NCBI RefSeq assembly: GCF_000314975.1
Contig: NZ_BAEN01000056.1
Location: 1-50,507 of the forward strand
Length of the DNA stretch: 50,507 bases
Origin: Aliiglaciecola lipolytica E3
Lineage (GTDB): Bacteria; Pseudomonadota; Gammaproteobacteria; Enterobacterales; Alteromonadaceae
Reading direction: 5' to 3'
Shown: positions 1 to 7,388 of the stretch, in pieces
Layout of the letters: every line of letters starts with the position of its first letter
Position numbering within the stretch: position 1 is the first letter of the stretch
Notes under the pieces: model-generated
The model's input: the letters and a program-made list of their open reading frames with translations, nothing else
Databases searched by the model: none
Told to the model about the DNA's origin: nothing
Program-made: the position numbers and the translations under genes

Positions 1-3
1 TAA

Positions 4-31
4 AGCCGCCTTAATAGGGTGGTCTTTTTTC
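4..31 (+). terminator. Terminator-like hairpin at left edge
   Basis: AAAGCCGCC pairs with GGTGG-T-CTTT (one bulged T, one G-T pair) around a short AT loop and is followed by a run of six T. It would end a transcript entering from the left. A second hairpin of similar design at 332-361 follows a 5S rRNA-like 3' end, so this one may be the terminator of an rRNA operon just outside the window. That identity is inference. Confidence 0.5.
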
Positions 32-243
32 GTTTCTGATCGCCTGTAAAATATCCGCATATTTATCGAATATAATTAAGGTGGCCTCATTCTAAGCGCT
101 GCCGCGCAAGAACTATCCCGCAGAGAAACCTAACCCGTCGGTGTGTTATGCAATGCCTGTCCATGTAATAAACGGCTAGATATCAACCATCCCTGCTGCA
201 ACACCCAGTGCAGCATCCATGCTGCCCGTTCCGTCGCTCAACG

Positions 244-319
244 CTTCTGCGAAGCTAAAAACAACCGATTCCACCCCCATGTGAGAGTAGTATTCATGCC
301 CACGGCCAGTGCGCCAGAC
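244..319 (+). pseudogene. Possible decayed 5S rRNA 3' portion
   Basis: The stretch contains CCCCCATGTGAGAGTAG (274-290), which matches the conserved late segment of gammaproteobacterial 5S rRNA (CCCCATGTGAGAGTAGG). A little further on is GCGCCAGAC (311-319), resembling the 5S 3' terminus that closes helix I. The terminator-like hairpin at 332-361 follows at the expected place. About 15-20 extra bases sit between the two segments, and the 5' half of a 5S gene is not recognisable, so this cannot be a functional 5S gene. Partial copies of the CCCCCATGTGAGA segment recur at about 597 and 877. This is a reading from remembered 5S consensus, not an alignment. Confidence 0.35.
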
Positions 320-331
320 TCCTATTAGAGA

Positions 332-361
332 AAGGGCTATCCGTAAAGGTAGTCCTTTTTT
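332..361 (+). terminator. Rho-independent terminator within repeat array
   Basis: AAGGGCTATC (332-341) pairs over ten positions, two of them G-T, with GGTAGTCCTT (348-357) around a six-base loop and runs into six T. The same left arm can also pair with GGATAGCCCTT at 407-417, so two mutually exclusive structures are possible. Confidence 0.55.
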
Positions 362-632
362 GCATTTACAGACTTTACATCTTAGGCGGATATCTCCATC
401 ACAGTTGGATAGCCCTTACTCTAAGCGTTGCCGCGCAATTACACCCCAAGGGAAACCATACTCATCGAGTGTTATGCAATACCTGTCCATGTAATAGGTA
501 ACTAGGTGTCACACATCCATGTGGCTGTCTCCAGCACGACATCCATGTCGGTCGTGCGCTCGGGCGGAACTGCGTTCCTAAAACATCCTCGCTTACCCCC
601 ATGTGAGAGAAAAGAAACGCGCAAACCTGTAG

Positions 633-650
633 CACGGGCTTTAGCCCGTG
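633..650. repeat. REP-like palindrome, copy 1
   Basis: CACGGGCTTTAGCCCGTG is a near-perfect palindrome preceded by TAG. Relatives with different arms but the same GGGCT...AGCCC core lie at 16836-16853 and 21680-21698. A weaker one is at about 912-930. After the palindrome, this copy and the one at 21680 share a diverged tail of the form GAA..CTGC..T.TCTA.GA.GCTA. Such dispersed intergenic palindromes resemble REP elements mobilised by RAYT transposases; no RAYT gene is in the window. Confidence 0.55.
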
Positions 651-1056
651 GAATGCTGCTTTATCTAACGAAGCTACCTTTATGCACATTGATATAGGTA
701 GCATTCCTTCTAAAGCGCTGCCGCGCAACATCTACTCCCGCAGTCAACCTTCACAAAGTGGATTCTCAGCCTCAAGCTAAGCTTGAGTCGTTCAAACGGC
801 TGGAGCGGTGCTCCAGAGAGCCCCGTTTTCACCCATCGGTTAACGCTTCTGTGAAGCTAAAAGCAACCGAGTCCACCCCCATGTGAGAAAGAAAAGATAA
901 TTAACGCCGTAACAAGGGCTCTGCCCCATGATTCATAACCTATCTGTGAAATAGGATATGTTTCTCGAGCTAGTTATCCGATTCCGAGGCTAACTTCAAT
1001 GTTATCCGTTACACTAATATTCATATCAACATTCAAAATGATCAATAGGAAAAAAT

Positions 1057-1413
1057 ATGAGTAAGCATGAAAAGCTAAATTATGTTGAGTTTAGTGCAAC
1101 TGATTTAGAATCAACAAAAACATTTTTCAGTAAGGTTTTTTCATGGGATTTTGTTGATTATGGGCCAGATTACACCTCATTTTCTGATCAAGGTTTAGAT
1201 GGTGGCTTTTTCAGAGCTAACTCCTGTAATAAAACTGAGAACGGTGGAGCTTTGTTGGTTTTCTATAGTGCAGATATTCAAGCTACATTAAATAAAATAA
1301 CAGAGAATAAAGGTCAGATAACACGGCCAATATTTGATTTTCCAGGAGGTTGTCGGTTTCATTTTATCGAGCCAAGCGGGAATGAATTTGCAGTTTGGTC
1401 AGAAAAAGTTTAG
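1057..1413 (+). CDS. VOC (glyoxalase/bleomycin-resistance fold) family protein
   Basis: A 118-residue single-domain protein with the paired beta-alpha-beta-beta-beta layout of the vicinal oxygen chelate superfamily. The first half opens with NYVEFSATDLESTKTFFSKV (residues 8-27). The second half ends with the typical FIEPSGNEFAVWS segment (103-115), whose Glu usually belongs to the metal or substrate pocket. Proteins of this subgroup are small, usually dimeric and annotated only as VOC or glyoxalase-like; the substrate cannot be read from sequence. A purine-rich AATAGGAAAAA segment precedes the ATG. The gene stands alone between the repeat array and the exopolysaccharide operon and shows no functional link to either. 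The family is clear; lactoylglutathione lyase activity is not implied. Confidence 0.85.
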   Translation: MSKHEKLNYVEFSATDLESTKTFFSKVFSWDFVDYGPDYTSFSDQGLDGGFFRANSCNKTENGGALLVFYSADIQATLNKITENKGQITRPIFDFPGGCRFHFIEPSGNEFAVWSEKV

Positions 1414-1520
1414 AACAAACTATAGGCACAGCTTTTATTATAAAAGCTATTGAAATCTATATGGATTATGTTGCAAATGTGTTAATAAAATAACGGGTTG
1501 TGTCTATATTAAGAGACAAA

Positions 1521-1597
1521 AGATCGTAATTTAAAAAATTAAGATCAAAATAATTTCGAATTCGGCAGTAGATCGTAAAATAGGCATTGAGATCGTT
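1521..1597 (+). promoter_or_regulatory. Reiterated AGATCGT motifs upstream of the yjbE-like gene
   Basis: Three exact AGATCGT copies begin at 1521, 1570 and 1590, and a partial AGATC begins at 1542. Spacings of 21 and 20 bases within pairs equal about two helical turns, which suits side-by-side binding of a dimeric regulator. They lie 50-130 bases upstream of the start at 1649. No regulator is identified; this is not the known RcsAB box of the enterobacterial yjb operon. Confidence 0.3.
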
Positions 1598-1648
1598 GAA
1601 CGGATACTTTAATATCCATCTCTAGGTGTCAAATACTTTCAAGGAAAA

Positions 1649-2014
1649 GTGATGAAGAAAAGTTTAATCGGATTAGCGGTAGCTGCAGCGGTAGTTTCTG
1701 TTAACGTGAACGCGCAAACAGAAAACCAAGGTGGTGGGACTGCTGGCGGTGGTGCTGCTGGCGGTATTAGTAGCGGAATGATTGCTGCTGGTGCAGTTGG
1801 TGCTGCTATCATTGGTGCAACTATGTCTAATACAAGTGGTTCAGCGCCTGAGCGTCCTGGACCTACTCCTCCTCCGCCTCCTCCTCCTCCTTCATGTGAA
1901 GGTGATGACGAGTTGGTAGATGGTGTATGTATTGGTACAACTATTACTGTAACTACCTCAGGAACTGGTACTACAACTGTTCCTGTTACCTTTACTTATT
2001 CGCCTTCGAACTAA
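1649..2014 (+). CDS. YjbE/GfcA-like small secreted protein, first gene of exopolysaccharide operon
   Basis: A 121-residue exported protein: Sec signal peptide at 1-22 (cleavage after VNA), Gly/Ala-rich segment 28-43, hydrophobic Gly/Ala helix 44-58, a run of eight prolines 74-81, and Cys83 and Cys94 bracketing an acidic loop that may be disulfide-closed. The tail is Thr-rich. In E. coli the yjbEFGH and gfcABCD operons also begin with a small Ala/Thr-rich exported protein of unknown role; position, size and Thr-rich tail support the same slot here. The polyproline stretch and Cys pair are not in the E. coli protein as I recall it, so the symbol is withheld. SD AAGGAAAAG lies just upstream. A terminator directly after the gene suggests it is made in excess over yjbFGH. 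Confidence 0.55.
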   Translation: MMKKSLIGLAVAAAVVSVNVNAQTENQGGGTAGGGAAGGISSGMIAAGAVGAAIIGATMSNTSGSAPERPGPTPPPPPPPPSCEGDDELVDGVCIGTTITVTTSGTGTTTVPVTFTYSPSN

Positions 2015-2030
2015 GTTGAGATAAAATTTT

Positions 2031-2055
2031 AAAGCCGCCTTATGGCGGCTTTTTT
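2031..2055 (+). terminator. Intrinsic terminator between the yjbE-like gene and yjbF
   Basis: AAAGCCGCC (2031-2039) and GGCGGCTTT form a 9-bp perfect stem with a four-base loop, followed by T6. It lies 17 bases after the first gene and 32 bases before yjbF, so partial read-through would set the ratio of the first gene to the rest of the operon. Confidence 0.9.
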
Positions 2056-2086
2056 ATTGGTCGTGTAACAGCAATAGTGGAAAGCT

Positions 2087-2767
2087 ATGAAAATTATTTT
2101 TAGTCTCATGATTTGCAGTACGATTTTTATATCGGCTTGCTCGTCGACTCAGCGCGCTTATCAACAAAACGTGAAGTTATATTTTAGCACTAAGAACGAT
2201 ATTGAGCTTAGTCAAAAAGATGTTGTTGAATCTCCCATCGATCTCATCTATATAAAAAGCGGTGAAAGACCGTACGCAACTATGGCTTTAGGATTTATCG
2301 AAAATAATCAATATAAATGGGTCTCTGCGGATGATGCAATGCTGGTTACTCAAAACGGAAGGCTTGTCCGCACACTGGGATTATTAGGCAAAAATTTAGT
2401 CCATGTTAATGACTTGACCGATGACCCGCTAATATCGAAAAGTGACGTAGATGTTTCAGCTACTTGGTATAGAGAAATAGACTTAAATAATGATCACTAC
2501 GGGATTAAATTAACGTCCAGTTTTAGCGTTGAAAAGAATGTTCCTTTGAACATTTTGAATCAACAATTTGTCTCCTCAAAAGTGATAGAAAACGTAAAAA
2601 GTGAAGGCTTACTTAGCCGCTCAGATACGTGGCAAAATCTTTTTTGGTATCACGCTGAAACGGGCCAATTACTGCGCTCCTCACAACAGTTTTCAGTGGA
2701 TTCAGAGCGCTACGAAATTCAATATGTCAGCCGAGCGATGAGATTAGTGGGGGACAGTAATGAATAA
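2087..2767 (+). CDS. yjbF: YjbF/GfcB family outer membrane lipoprotein
   Basis: A 226-residue predicted lipoprotein: hydrophobic signal 1-17, lipobox ISAC with acylated Cys18, then SST which favours the outer membrane. The body matches the YjbF/GfcB (YmcC) family, a soluble periplasmic domain found with YjbG and YjbH in extracellular polysaccharide and group 4 capsule operons. Its exact step is not known; it is thought to help move or anchor the polymer at the outer membrane. The stop overlaps the start of the next gene by eight bases (TAATG), indicating translational coupling. Because no gfcE-etp-etk export/kinase genes follow, this is closer to the four-gene yjb operon than to gfc. Confidence 0.75.
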   Translation: MKIIFSLMICSTIFISACSSTQRAYQQNVKLYFSTKNDIELSQKDVVESPIDLIYIKSGERPYATMALGFIENNQYKWVSADDAMLVTQNGRLVRTLGLLGKNLVHVNDLTDDPLISKSDVDVSATWYREIDLNNDHYGIKLTSSFSVEKNVPLNILNQQFVSSKVIENVKSEGLLSRSDTWQNLFWYHAETGQLLRSSQQFSVDSERYEIQYVSRAMRLVGDSNE

Positions 2768-3485
2768 AGTAAAAGAATTTATAGCCACTATTATAATATT
2801 TTCTTGCGTTCAACATCAGGCAATTTCTCAGGTTGTCGTTAAAGTTAATGACAATACGATATCTTTTGAAGAAAACCCCAGACTTAATCAAGTTTTAGAT
2901 TCCATTGGTTTAAAACAAAATTGGTATTGGCAAAGCAGTAAGCTATTTAAACTTGATAGTGAGTATGCTGAACAAAAACGCGACGAATTACTCTTGCAAC
3001 TAAATGCAATTACATCAGACGCAGACTCAGTAGAAAAGCTTCAAACGCAGATAAAAGGCTGGAAGTTAGCAACGCATATGAATGCTGTGATTGATTACGA
3101 CTTAGCACGTTATCATCGTAGTAGTAATCCGTTATTTGAAAGTGGGAAGTACGAATTAGTTGTAACTAAACGCCCAACGAAATTGTATGTGTTTGGGGCT
3201 GTTGATCAACCAACTACGATTGAATACGACAATACAGTGTGTATTAAAAATCAATTGAAGCAGGTTAATAAAACTGAATCTGCAGACCGCAATATCGTCT
3301 ATGCAATTCAACCTAACGGGAAGATAAGAGAGATCCCTGTGGCTTATTGGAATCATAGCTGCTTACAAGTTATGCCGGGATCACAGATTTTTGTCCCTCT
3401 AGCGGAACATCAATGGTTTGAACAAAACAAGCGGGTTAATCAACTGATAGCCAAACTTGCAGTAAATAGGATAGTAATTGAATGA
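2760..3485 (+). CDS. yjbG: YjbG/GfcC family polysaccharide biosynthesis periplasmic protein
   Basis: A 241-residue protein with a signal peptide (about 1-23, ending QAIS) and the GfcC/YjbG domain. GfcC structures show two tandem beta-grasp domains related to the SLBB domains of polysaccharide exporters; the segment YELVVTKRPTKLYVFGAV (about 129-146) corresponds to the start of such a domain. It probably acts in the periplasm in polymer export together with YjbF and YjbH. The start overlaps yjbF and the ATG of yjbH overlaps its stop (ATGA), so F-G-H are translated as one unit. The assignment rests on family resemblance plus operon position. Confidence 0.72.
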   Translation: MNKVKEFIATIIIFSCVQHQAISQVVVKVNDNTISFEENPRLNQVLDSIGLKQNWYWQSSKLFKLDSEYAEQKRDELLLQLNAITSDADSVEKLQTQIKGWKLATHMNAVIDYDLARYHRSSNPLFESGKYELVVTKRPTKLYVFGAVDQPTTIEYDNTVCIKNQLKQVNKTESADRNIVYAIQPNGKIREIPVAYWNHSCLQVMPGSQIFVPLAEHQWFEQNKRVNQLIAKLAVNRIVIE

Positions 3486-5602
3486 TCACTGTTAGAAGGA
3501 TGATTGGCTGTGTATTTGCTGCCAATATCGTATTCGTTAATGTTGTCGCTACAACTGCATTAGCCACTGAAAAGGAGTTCGATGACGACAACGGGAATAT
3601 ATCGCAAATGGTTAGGGGTGGAACTGGATTATTACAAACACCCACTGCGAGAATGGCGAAAGAAGGCTCATTTTATTTTAGCTACAATGATATCGACCAA
3701 TATCGATTTTGGTCTGCAAGCATTCAACTTTTTCCGTGGATGGAGTCTACTGTAAGGTATACCGATGTAAGAACCAGACGTTATAGTCCGTATGAAAGTT
3801 TTAGTGGCGACCAGACGCTGAAAGACAAAGGTATCGACGTTAAATTTCGCCTGCTTAAAGAGAGTTACTATTTACCTGATGTCTCACTTGGCTTTACTGA
3901 TATCGGAGGAACAGGCTTTTTTAGTAGTGAGTTCATAAATTTTAGTAAAGCAATTGGTCCATTCGATATCCATCTTGGATTGGGCACTGGTTACCTGGGT
4001 GCAGGCGGTAATATTACTAATCCATTTTGTGAAGTTCGCGACTCATTTTGTGAACGTCCAGGTGGATTTACTGGCCGAGGCGGTAAAATCGACTATAACG
4101 AGTTCTTTAAAGGTCCAGCGTCAATATTTGGTGGAATAGAATATCAAACACCGCTTGAAGGTCTAACGCTTAAACTCGAATATGACGGCAATAACTACGT
4201 CAACGATCGCGCAGGTAGACTTCAACAAGATAGCGAATGGAATGTTGGTGCGGTGTATAAATACAATAATTGGGACTTTAATCTGAGTTACCAAAGGGGT
4301 AACACAGTAGGCTTTGGTGTGTCATACAACTTTAACATGCACACGGTTAAACAGGTAAAATATGACCGACCACCAAGAGAGCTCAGAAACGCAAAACCTG
4401 CCGAGTCAATTGACACCATTAATCGCGAGCGTCTGTATGCAGATCTTGCCAATGAAGGTAGCTTTTTAATAAACGCGACTCATACTGAAGGCGATGAAAT
4501 GATCGTTTACGGTAGTCAATTAGGCTATCGCGATCATGATGAAGCGACACAACGCGTAGGTAGAATTTTAGCGTCTGAATTACCCGACTCAATCAAGACT
4601 TATAAAGTAGTAGATACGCTAGCCAATATCCCCATGTTGGAAACTAAAATTGATGCAGAAGAGTTCAAAATTGCTGCCAATTACCAACGTTTAGAAACAG
4701 ATATTCAATCAACCTATGTAAGGCAAAACCCTACTCAATCTACAAATGATAACTATCATCCCAAAGATTATTCTGGGCCTATATTTAATATGGAAACGTT
4801 TTGGATCCAGACTTTTGGCAATCCAGAAGATTTTTATTTGTATCAAGGCGGTGTGTTTGTAAATAGTGGATATCAGTTCAATCCAAACTTTTCTGTGCGT
4901 GGTGGATTGAAAGTAACCTTGCTAGAAAATTTCGATAAATTTCGCTTCTTAACAGATTCACAACAATCTCAATTGCCACGAGTCCGGACTCAAATTAGGG
5001 AATACGTTACGCGTAGCAAAGTGACAATGGAAAATGCGTTTGTACATTGGTTCGACGAAATTGCTGAAGATACCTACGCACAAGTCTACGGAGGCTATTT
5101 GGAAACCATGTTTGGCGGTGTTGGTACCGAGATATTGTATCGTCCGGTTGATAGTAGTTTGTCGTTTGGAGTCGATGTAAATTACGTTCAGCAGCGAGAT
5201 TTCGATAGTGAGACAGCATTTTTCGATTACAAGGCGTTAACCGGACATGCTAGCGTTTATTGGACACCGGAATTCTTACCAGACATGCAACTCAGCATTA
5301 GTGCAGGGCAATTTTTGGCGAAAGATAAAGGGGTTAATATCGATGTAGCTAAGCGCTTTGATAGCGGAATTGTCGTAGGCGCTTATGCAGCATTTACTAA
5401 TGTTTCTGCTGAAGAGTATGGTGAAGGAAGCTTTACCAAAGGCTTTTATATTTCTATTCCATTCGACTTATTTACGTTCACGCCAGCTAAAGGGCGCGGT
5501 AAAATTCCGTGGATACCAATTGGTCGAGATGGTGGTCAGATGTTGCAACGTCCTGTTAAACTCAGAAACTTAACGGAAGTTAGGTCACCTTTTTACGATT
5601 AA
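3482..5602 (+). CDS. yjbH: YjbH/GfcD family outer membrane beta-barrel protein
   Basis: A 706-residue exported protein (signal peptide about 1-28, cleavage after ALA) of the YjbH/GfcD family. The start of the mature region (MVRGGTGLLQTPTARM, about 43-58) is a hallmark of the family. Alternating aromatic/polar strands follow across the whole length, as in a large or double outer membrane barrel; it is thought to be the route for polysaccharide across the outer membrane. Length matches E. coli YjbH (about 700). It closes the operon; the next gene starts 167 bases later. In E. coli the operon is under the Rcs phosphorelay; nothing here shows the regulator beyond the repeated motifs before the first gene. 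Confidence 0.82.
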   Translation: MITVRRMIGCVFAANIVFVNVVATTALATEKEFDDDNGNISQMVRGGTGLLQTPTARMAKEGSFYFSYNDIDQYRFWSASIQLFPWMESTVRYTDVRTRRYSPYESFSGDQTLKDKGIDVKFRLLKESYYLPDVSLGFTDIGGTGFFSSEFINFSKAIGPFDIHLGLGTGYLGAGGNITNPFCEVRDSFCERPGGFTGRGGKIDYNEFFKGPASIFGGIEYQTPLEGLTLKLEYDGNNYVNDRAGRLQQDSEWNVGAVYKYNNWDFNLSYQRGNTVGFGVSYNFNMHTVKQVKYDRPPRELRNAKPAESIDTINRERLYADLANEGSFLINATHTEGDEMIVYGSQLGYRDHDEATQRVGRILASELPDSIKTYKVVDTLANIPMLETKIDAEEFKIAANYQRLETDIQSTYVRQNPTQSTNDNYHPKDYSGPIFNMETFWIQTFGNPEDFYLYQGGVFVNSGYQFNPNFSVRGGLKVTLLENFDKFRFLTDSQQSQLPRVRTQIREYVTRSKVTMENAFVHWFDEIAEDTYAQVYGGYLETMFGGVGTEILYRPVDSSLSFGVDVNYVQQRDFDSETAFFDYKALTGHASVYWTPEFLPDMQLSISAGQFLAKDKGVNIDVAKRFDSGIVVGAYAAFTNVSAEEYGEGSFTKGFYISIPFDLFTFTPAKGRGKIPWIPIGRDGGQMLQRPVKLRNLTEVRSPFYD

Positions 5603-5677
5603 AATCAATTGGTTAAAATATCTTAATGGATTGAGTTCTGATCTGTGAATAGGTCTAAATAAGTAAGCTGAATTTGA

Positions 5678-5711
5678 CAAACCAGTATGGCTATATTGTC
5701 ATACTGGTTTG
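5678..5711. promoter_or_regulatory. 12-bp inverted repeat with flanking TTTGACA direct repeat
   Basis: CAAACCAGTATG (5678-5689) and CATACTGGTTTG (5700-5711) are perfect inverted arms with a 10-base AT-rich spacer. TTTGACA also occurs as a direct repeat at 5673-5679 and 5708-5714. No T-run follows on either strand, so an operator for a dimeric regulator of the alcohol dehydrogenase 59 bases downstream is more likely than a terminator. Confidence 0.5.
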
Positions 5712-5769
5712 ACAGGTTAGTGTAGGCGGTAGGTTATTAATATAGCTGAAACCTCAGGACTGCTTATTT

Positions 5770-6936
5770 ATGATTGATGAATTCACGTTCTCTACTACTG
5801 CAAGCTTCGTTTTTGGTAAGCCGGTTGCAGATTACCTCAAAGACACCCTCGCGCGACGTCAGCTTTCGCGTATTCTTATTGTTACTGATAGTGGTATCGT
5901 TAAAGTGGGTCTACTAGATTCAACTTTGCAAATATTCAATAAGAGCTCTGTTTCGCTAACTGTGTTTGATAAAGTTGAAGCTGATCCTGCTGATTCAACG
6001 ATTATTGAGGCGGTCAGCTTAGCCCGAAAAAATAATGTTGAATTAATAGTGGGATTTGGGGGTGGCAGCTCGATGGATGTCGCTAAGCTGGTTGCAGTAC
6101 TTGCTCATCCAAACAGTCACTGTGATTTGAGCTCTTGTTATGGCGTAGACCAAATTAATCAGCCTAGATTACCGCTTATTCAAGTACCAACTACGGCTGG
6201 TACTGGTTCAGAAGTGACGCCAATTTCAATAGTCACCACCGGTGGTTCTACAAAAGCCGGTGTAGTGTCCGCTGTTCTGCAGCCAGATATCGCTATTTTG
6301 GATCCGTCTTTAACGACCGGTTTGCCTCCCGATATCACTGCGGCAACGGGAATTGACGCAATGGTGCATGCCATAGAAGCTTTCACTAGCAAAGTTAAAA
6401 AGAATATTTATTCTGATATGTTAGCGACGAAAGCGTTATCACTGCTGATAGCCAATATTAGTCTTGCCGTGAATCAAGGTGATAATGTAGAAGCGCGCGG
6501 TAATATGCTGCTCGGTGCGATGTTGGCGGGTCAGGCGTTTGCAAACGCGCCAGTGGCTGGAGTACACGCTCTAGCGTATCCTCTTGGTGGACACTTTCAC
6601 ATTCCTCATGGTTTGAGCAATGCCCTTATGCTGCCGCATGTACTGCGCTTTAATCTATCAGCAGCGTCGGATCTTTATGCCCAGTTGGCACCTATTGTGT
6701 GTCCAAATCTTGCCACAGATTTAAGTAATAAGGATAAAGCGCTAGCGTTAATCGAGACGCTTGAAAAGTTAATATCTGATTTGGGATTGCAAACTAAATT
6801 ACGACAATGTGGGGTGTCCCAAGACAGTTTAGAGATGCTGGCTGATGAATCTATGTTGCAACAACGATTGTTAATTAATAATCCTGTGAAGATAGAGCGC
6901 AACGACGCGTTAAACTTATATCGTGCTGCATATTAG
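5770..6936 (+). CDS. Iron-containing alcohol dehydrogenase (group III)
   Basis: A 388-residue Fe-ADH family protein that oxidises an alcohol or reduces an aldehyde/ketone with NAD(P). Visible features: the dinucleotide-binding GGGSSMD (97-103), the TTAGTGSEVTP segment (141-151), and the four expected metal ligands Asp196, His200, His266 and His280 in the DITAATGIDAMVHAIEAF and HIPHGLSNALMLP segments. Length is normal for the family. The substrate is unknown; relatives include 1,2-propanediol oxidoreductase, butanol dehydrogenase and maleylacetate reductase. The next gene, a thioesterase, starts five bases after the stop, so the two form an operon. A strong inverted repeat upstream may be its operator. 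Confidence 0.88.
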   Translation: MIDEFTFSTTASFVFGKPVADYLKDTLARRQLSRILIVTDSGIVKVGLLDSTLQIFNKSSVSLTVFDKVEADPADSTIIEAVSLARKNNVELIVGFGGGSSMDVAKLVAVLAHPNSHCDLSSCYGVDQINQPRLPLIQVPTTAGTGSEVTPISIVTTGGSTKAGVVSAVLQPDIAILDPSLTTGLPPDITAATGIDAMVHAIEAFTSKVKKNIYSDMLATKALSLLIANISLAVNQGDNVEARGNMLLGAMLAGQAFANAPVAGVHALAYPLGGHFHIPHGLSNALMLPHVLRFNLSAASDLYAQLAPIVCPNLATDLSNKDKALALIETLEKLISDLGLQTKLRQCGVSQDSLEMLADESMLQQRLLINNPVKIERNDALNLYRAAY

Positions 6937-6941
6937 GCGTA

Positions 6942-7376
6942 ATGATGAGCATTAAATTAAATAAAGACGAATATAAAATCTTCTATCCAATGCAAACGCG
7001 TTGGGCTGATAATGATATTTATGGGCATGTTAATAACGTGCAGTATTACGCTTATTTTGACAGCGCTGTTAATCGTTATTTAATTGAAAAAGGTGGTTTG
7101 AATATTCATGACGATGGGATTGTTGGATTTGTTGTTGAGTCAAAGTGCCAATATTTTTCGCCGATTGCGTATCCTCAAACTATACATATTGGTTTAAGGG
7201 TTTTGCGTCTCGGCAATAGTTCGGTTACTTATGAAATAGGTATTTTTGTTGAAGGAGAAACCTTACCTTCAGCACAAGGACATTTTGTGCATGTGTTTGT
7301 TGATAAACAGACTAATAAAAGTACAGCTATTCCGAAAAATATCCACACAGCGCTTAATATGATTCAAATAGATTAG
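6942..7376 (+). CDS. 4HBT-fold acyl-CoA thioesterase (YbgC/FadM-like)
   Basis: A 144-residue hotdog-fold thioesterase. The catalytic segment TRWADNDIYGHVNNVQYY (19-36) has the Asp25 and HxNN pattern of 4-hydroxybenzoyl-CoA thioesterase and FadM-like enzymes, which hydrolyse acyl-CoA to free acid and CoA. It may start at the first or second of two adjacent ATGs (6942 or 6945). It follows the Fe-ADH by five bases, so the pair may act on related acyl/alcohol intermediates, though the substrate is unknown. Its 3' end faces dnaE2, 12 bases away, with no obvious terminator between. Confidence 0.82.
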   Translation: MMSIKLNKDEYKIFYPMQTRWADNDIYGHVNNVQYYAYFDSAVNRYLIEKGGLNIHDDGIVGFVVESKCQYFSPIAYPQTIHIGLRVLRLGNSSVTYEIGIFVEGETLPSAQGHFVHVFVDKQTNKSTAIPKNIHTALNMIQID

Positions 7377-7388
7377 AGCTGAGTTTGG

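Larger units (their letters stand above)
1..960. repeat. Three-copy tandem array of divergent hairpin-rich units, no gene
   Basis: This gene-free stretch contains three imperfect copies of one unit. Each is anchored by a box reading about AAGCG(C/T)TGCCGCGCAA, at about 94, 423 and 713. In copies 1 and 2 this is followed by a GTGTTATGCAAT(G/A)CCTGTCC block (142 and 470). All three end in CCCCCATGTGAGA (about 274, 597 and 877). Just before each anchor is a long inverted repeat whose arms differ in sequence between copies but stay complementary: 5-13/77-85, 332-342/407-417 and 650-659/698-707. Shorter hairpins lie inside the units at 210-225, 512-523, 537-550, 771-787 and 800-816. Short reading frames here have no convincing start sites or protein character. 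The array is probably decayed rRNA-operon flank mixed with REP-like elements; its origin is inferred. Confidence 0.6.

Noticed and set aside
143-731. Several 60-90 codon open frames in the left repeat array on both strands
   Set aside because: They overlap one another and the hairpins, lack SDs, and their residue composition (Cys, His, Arg and Ser-rich) is that of non-coding sequence read through.
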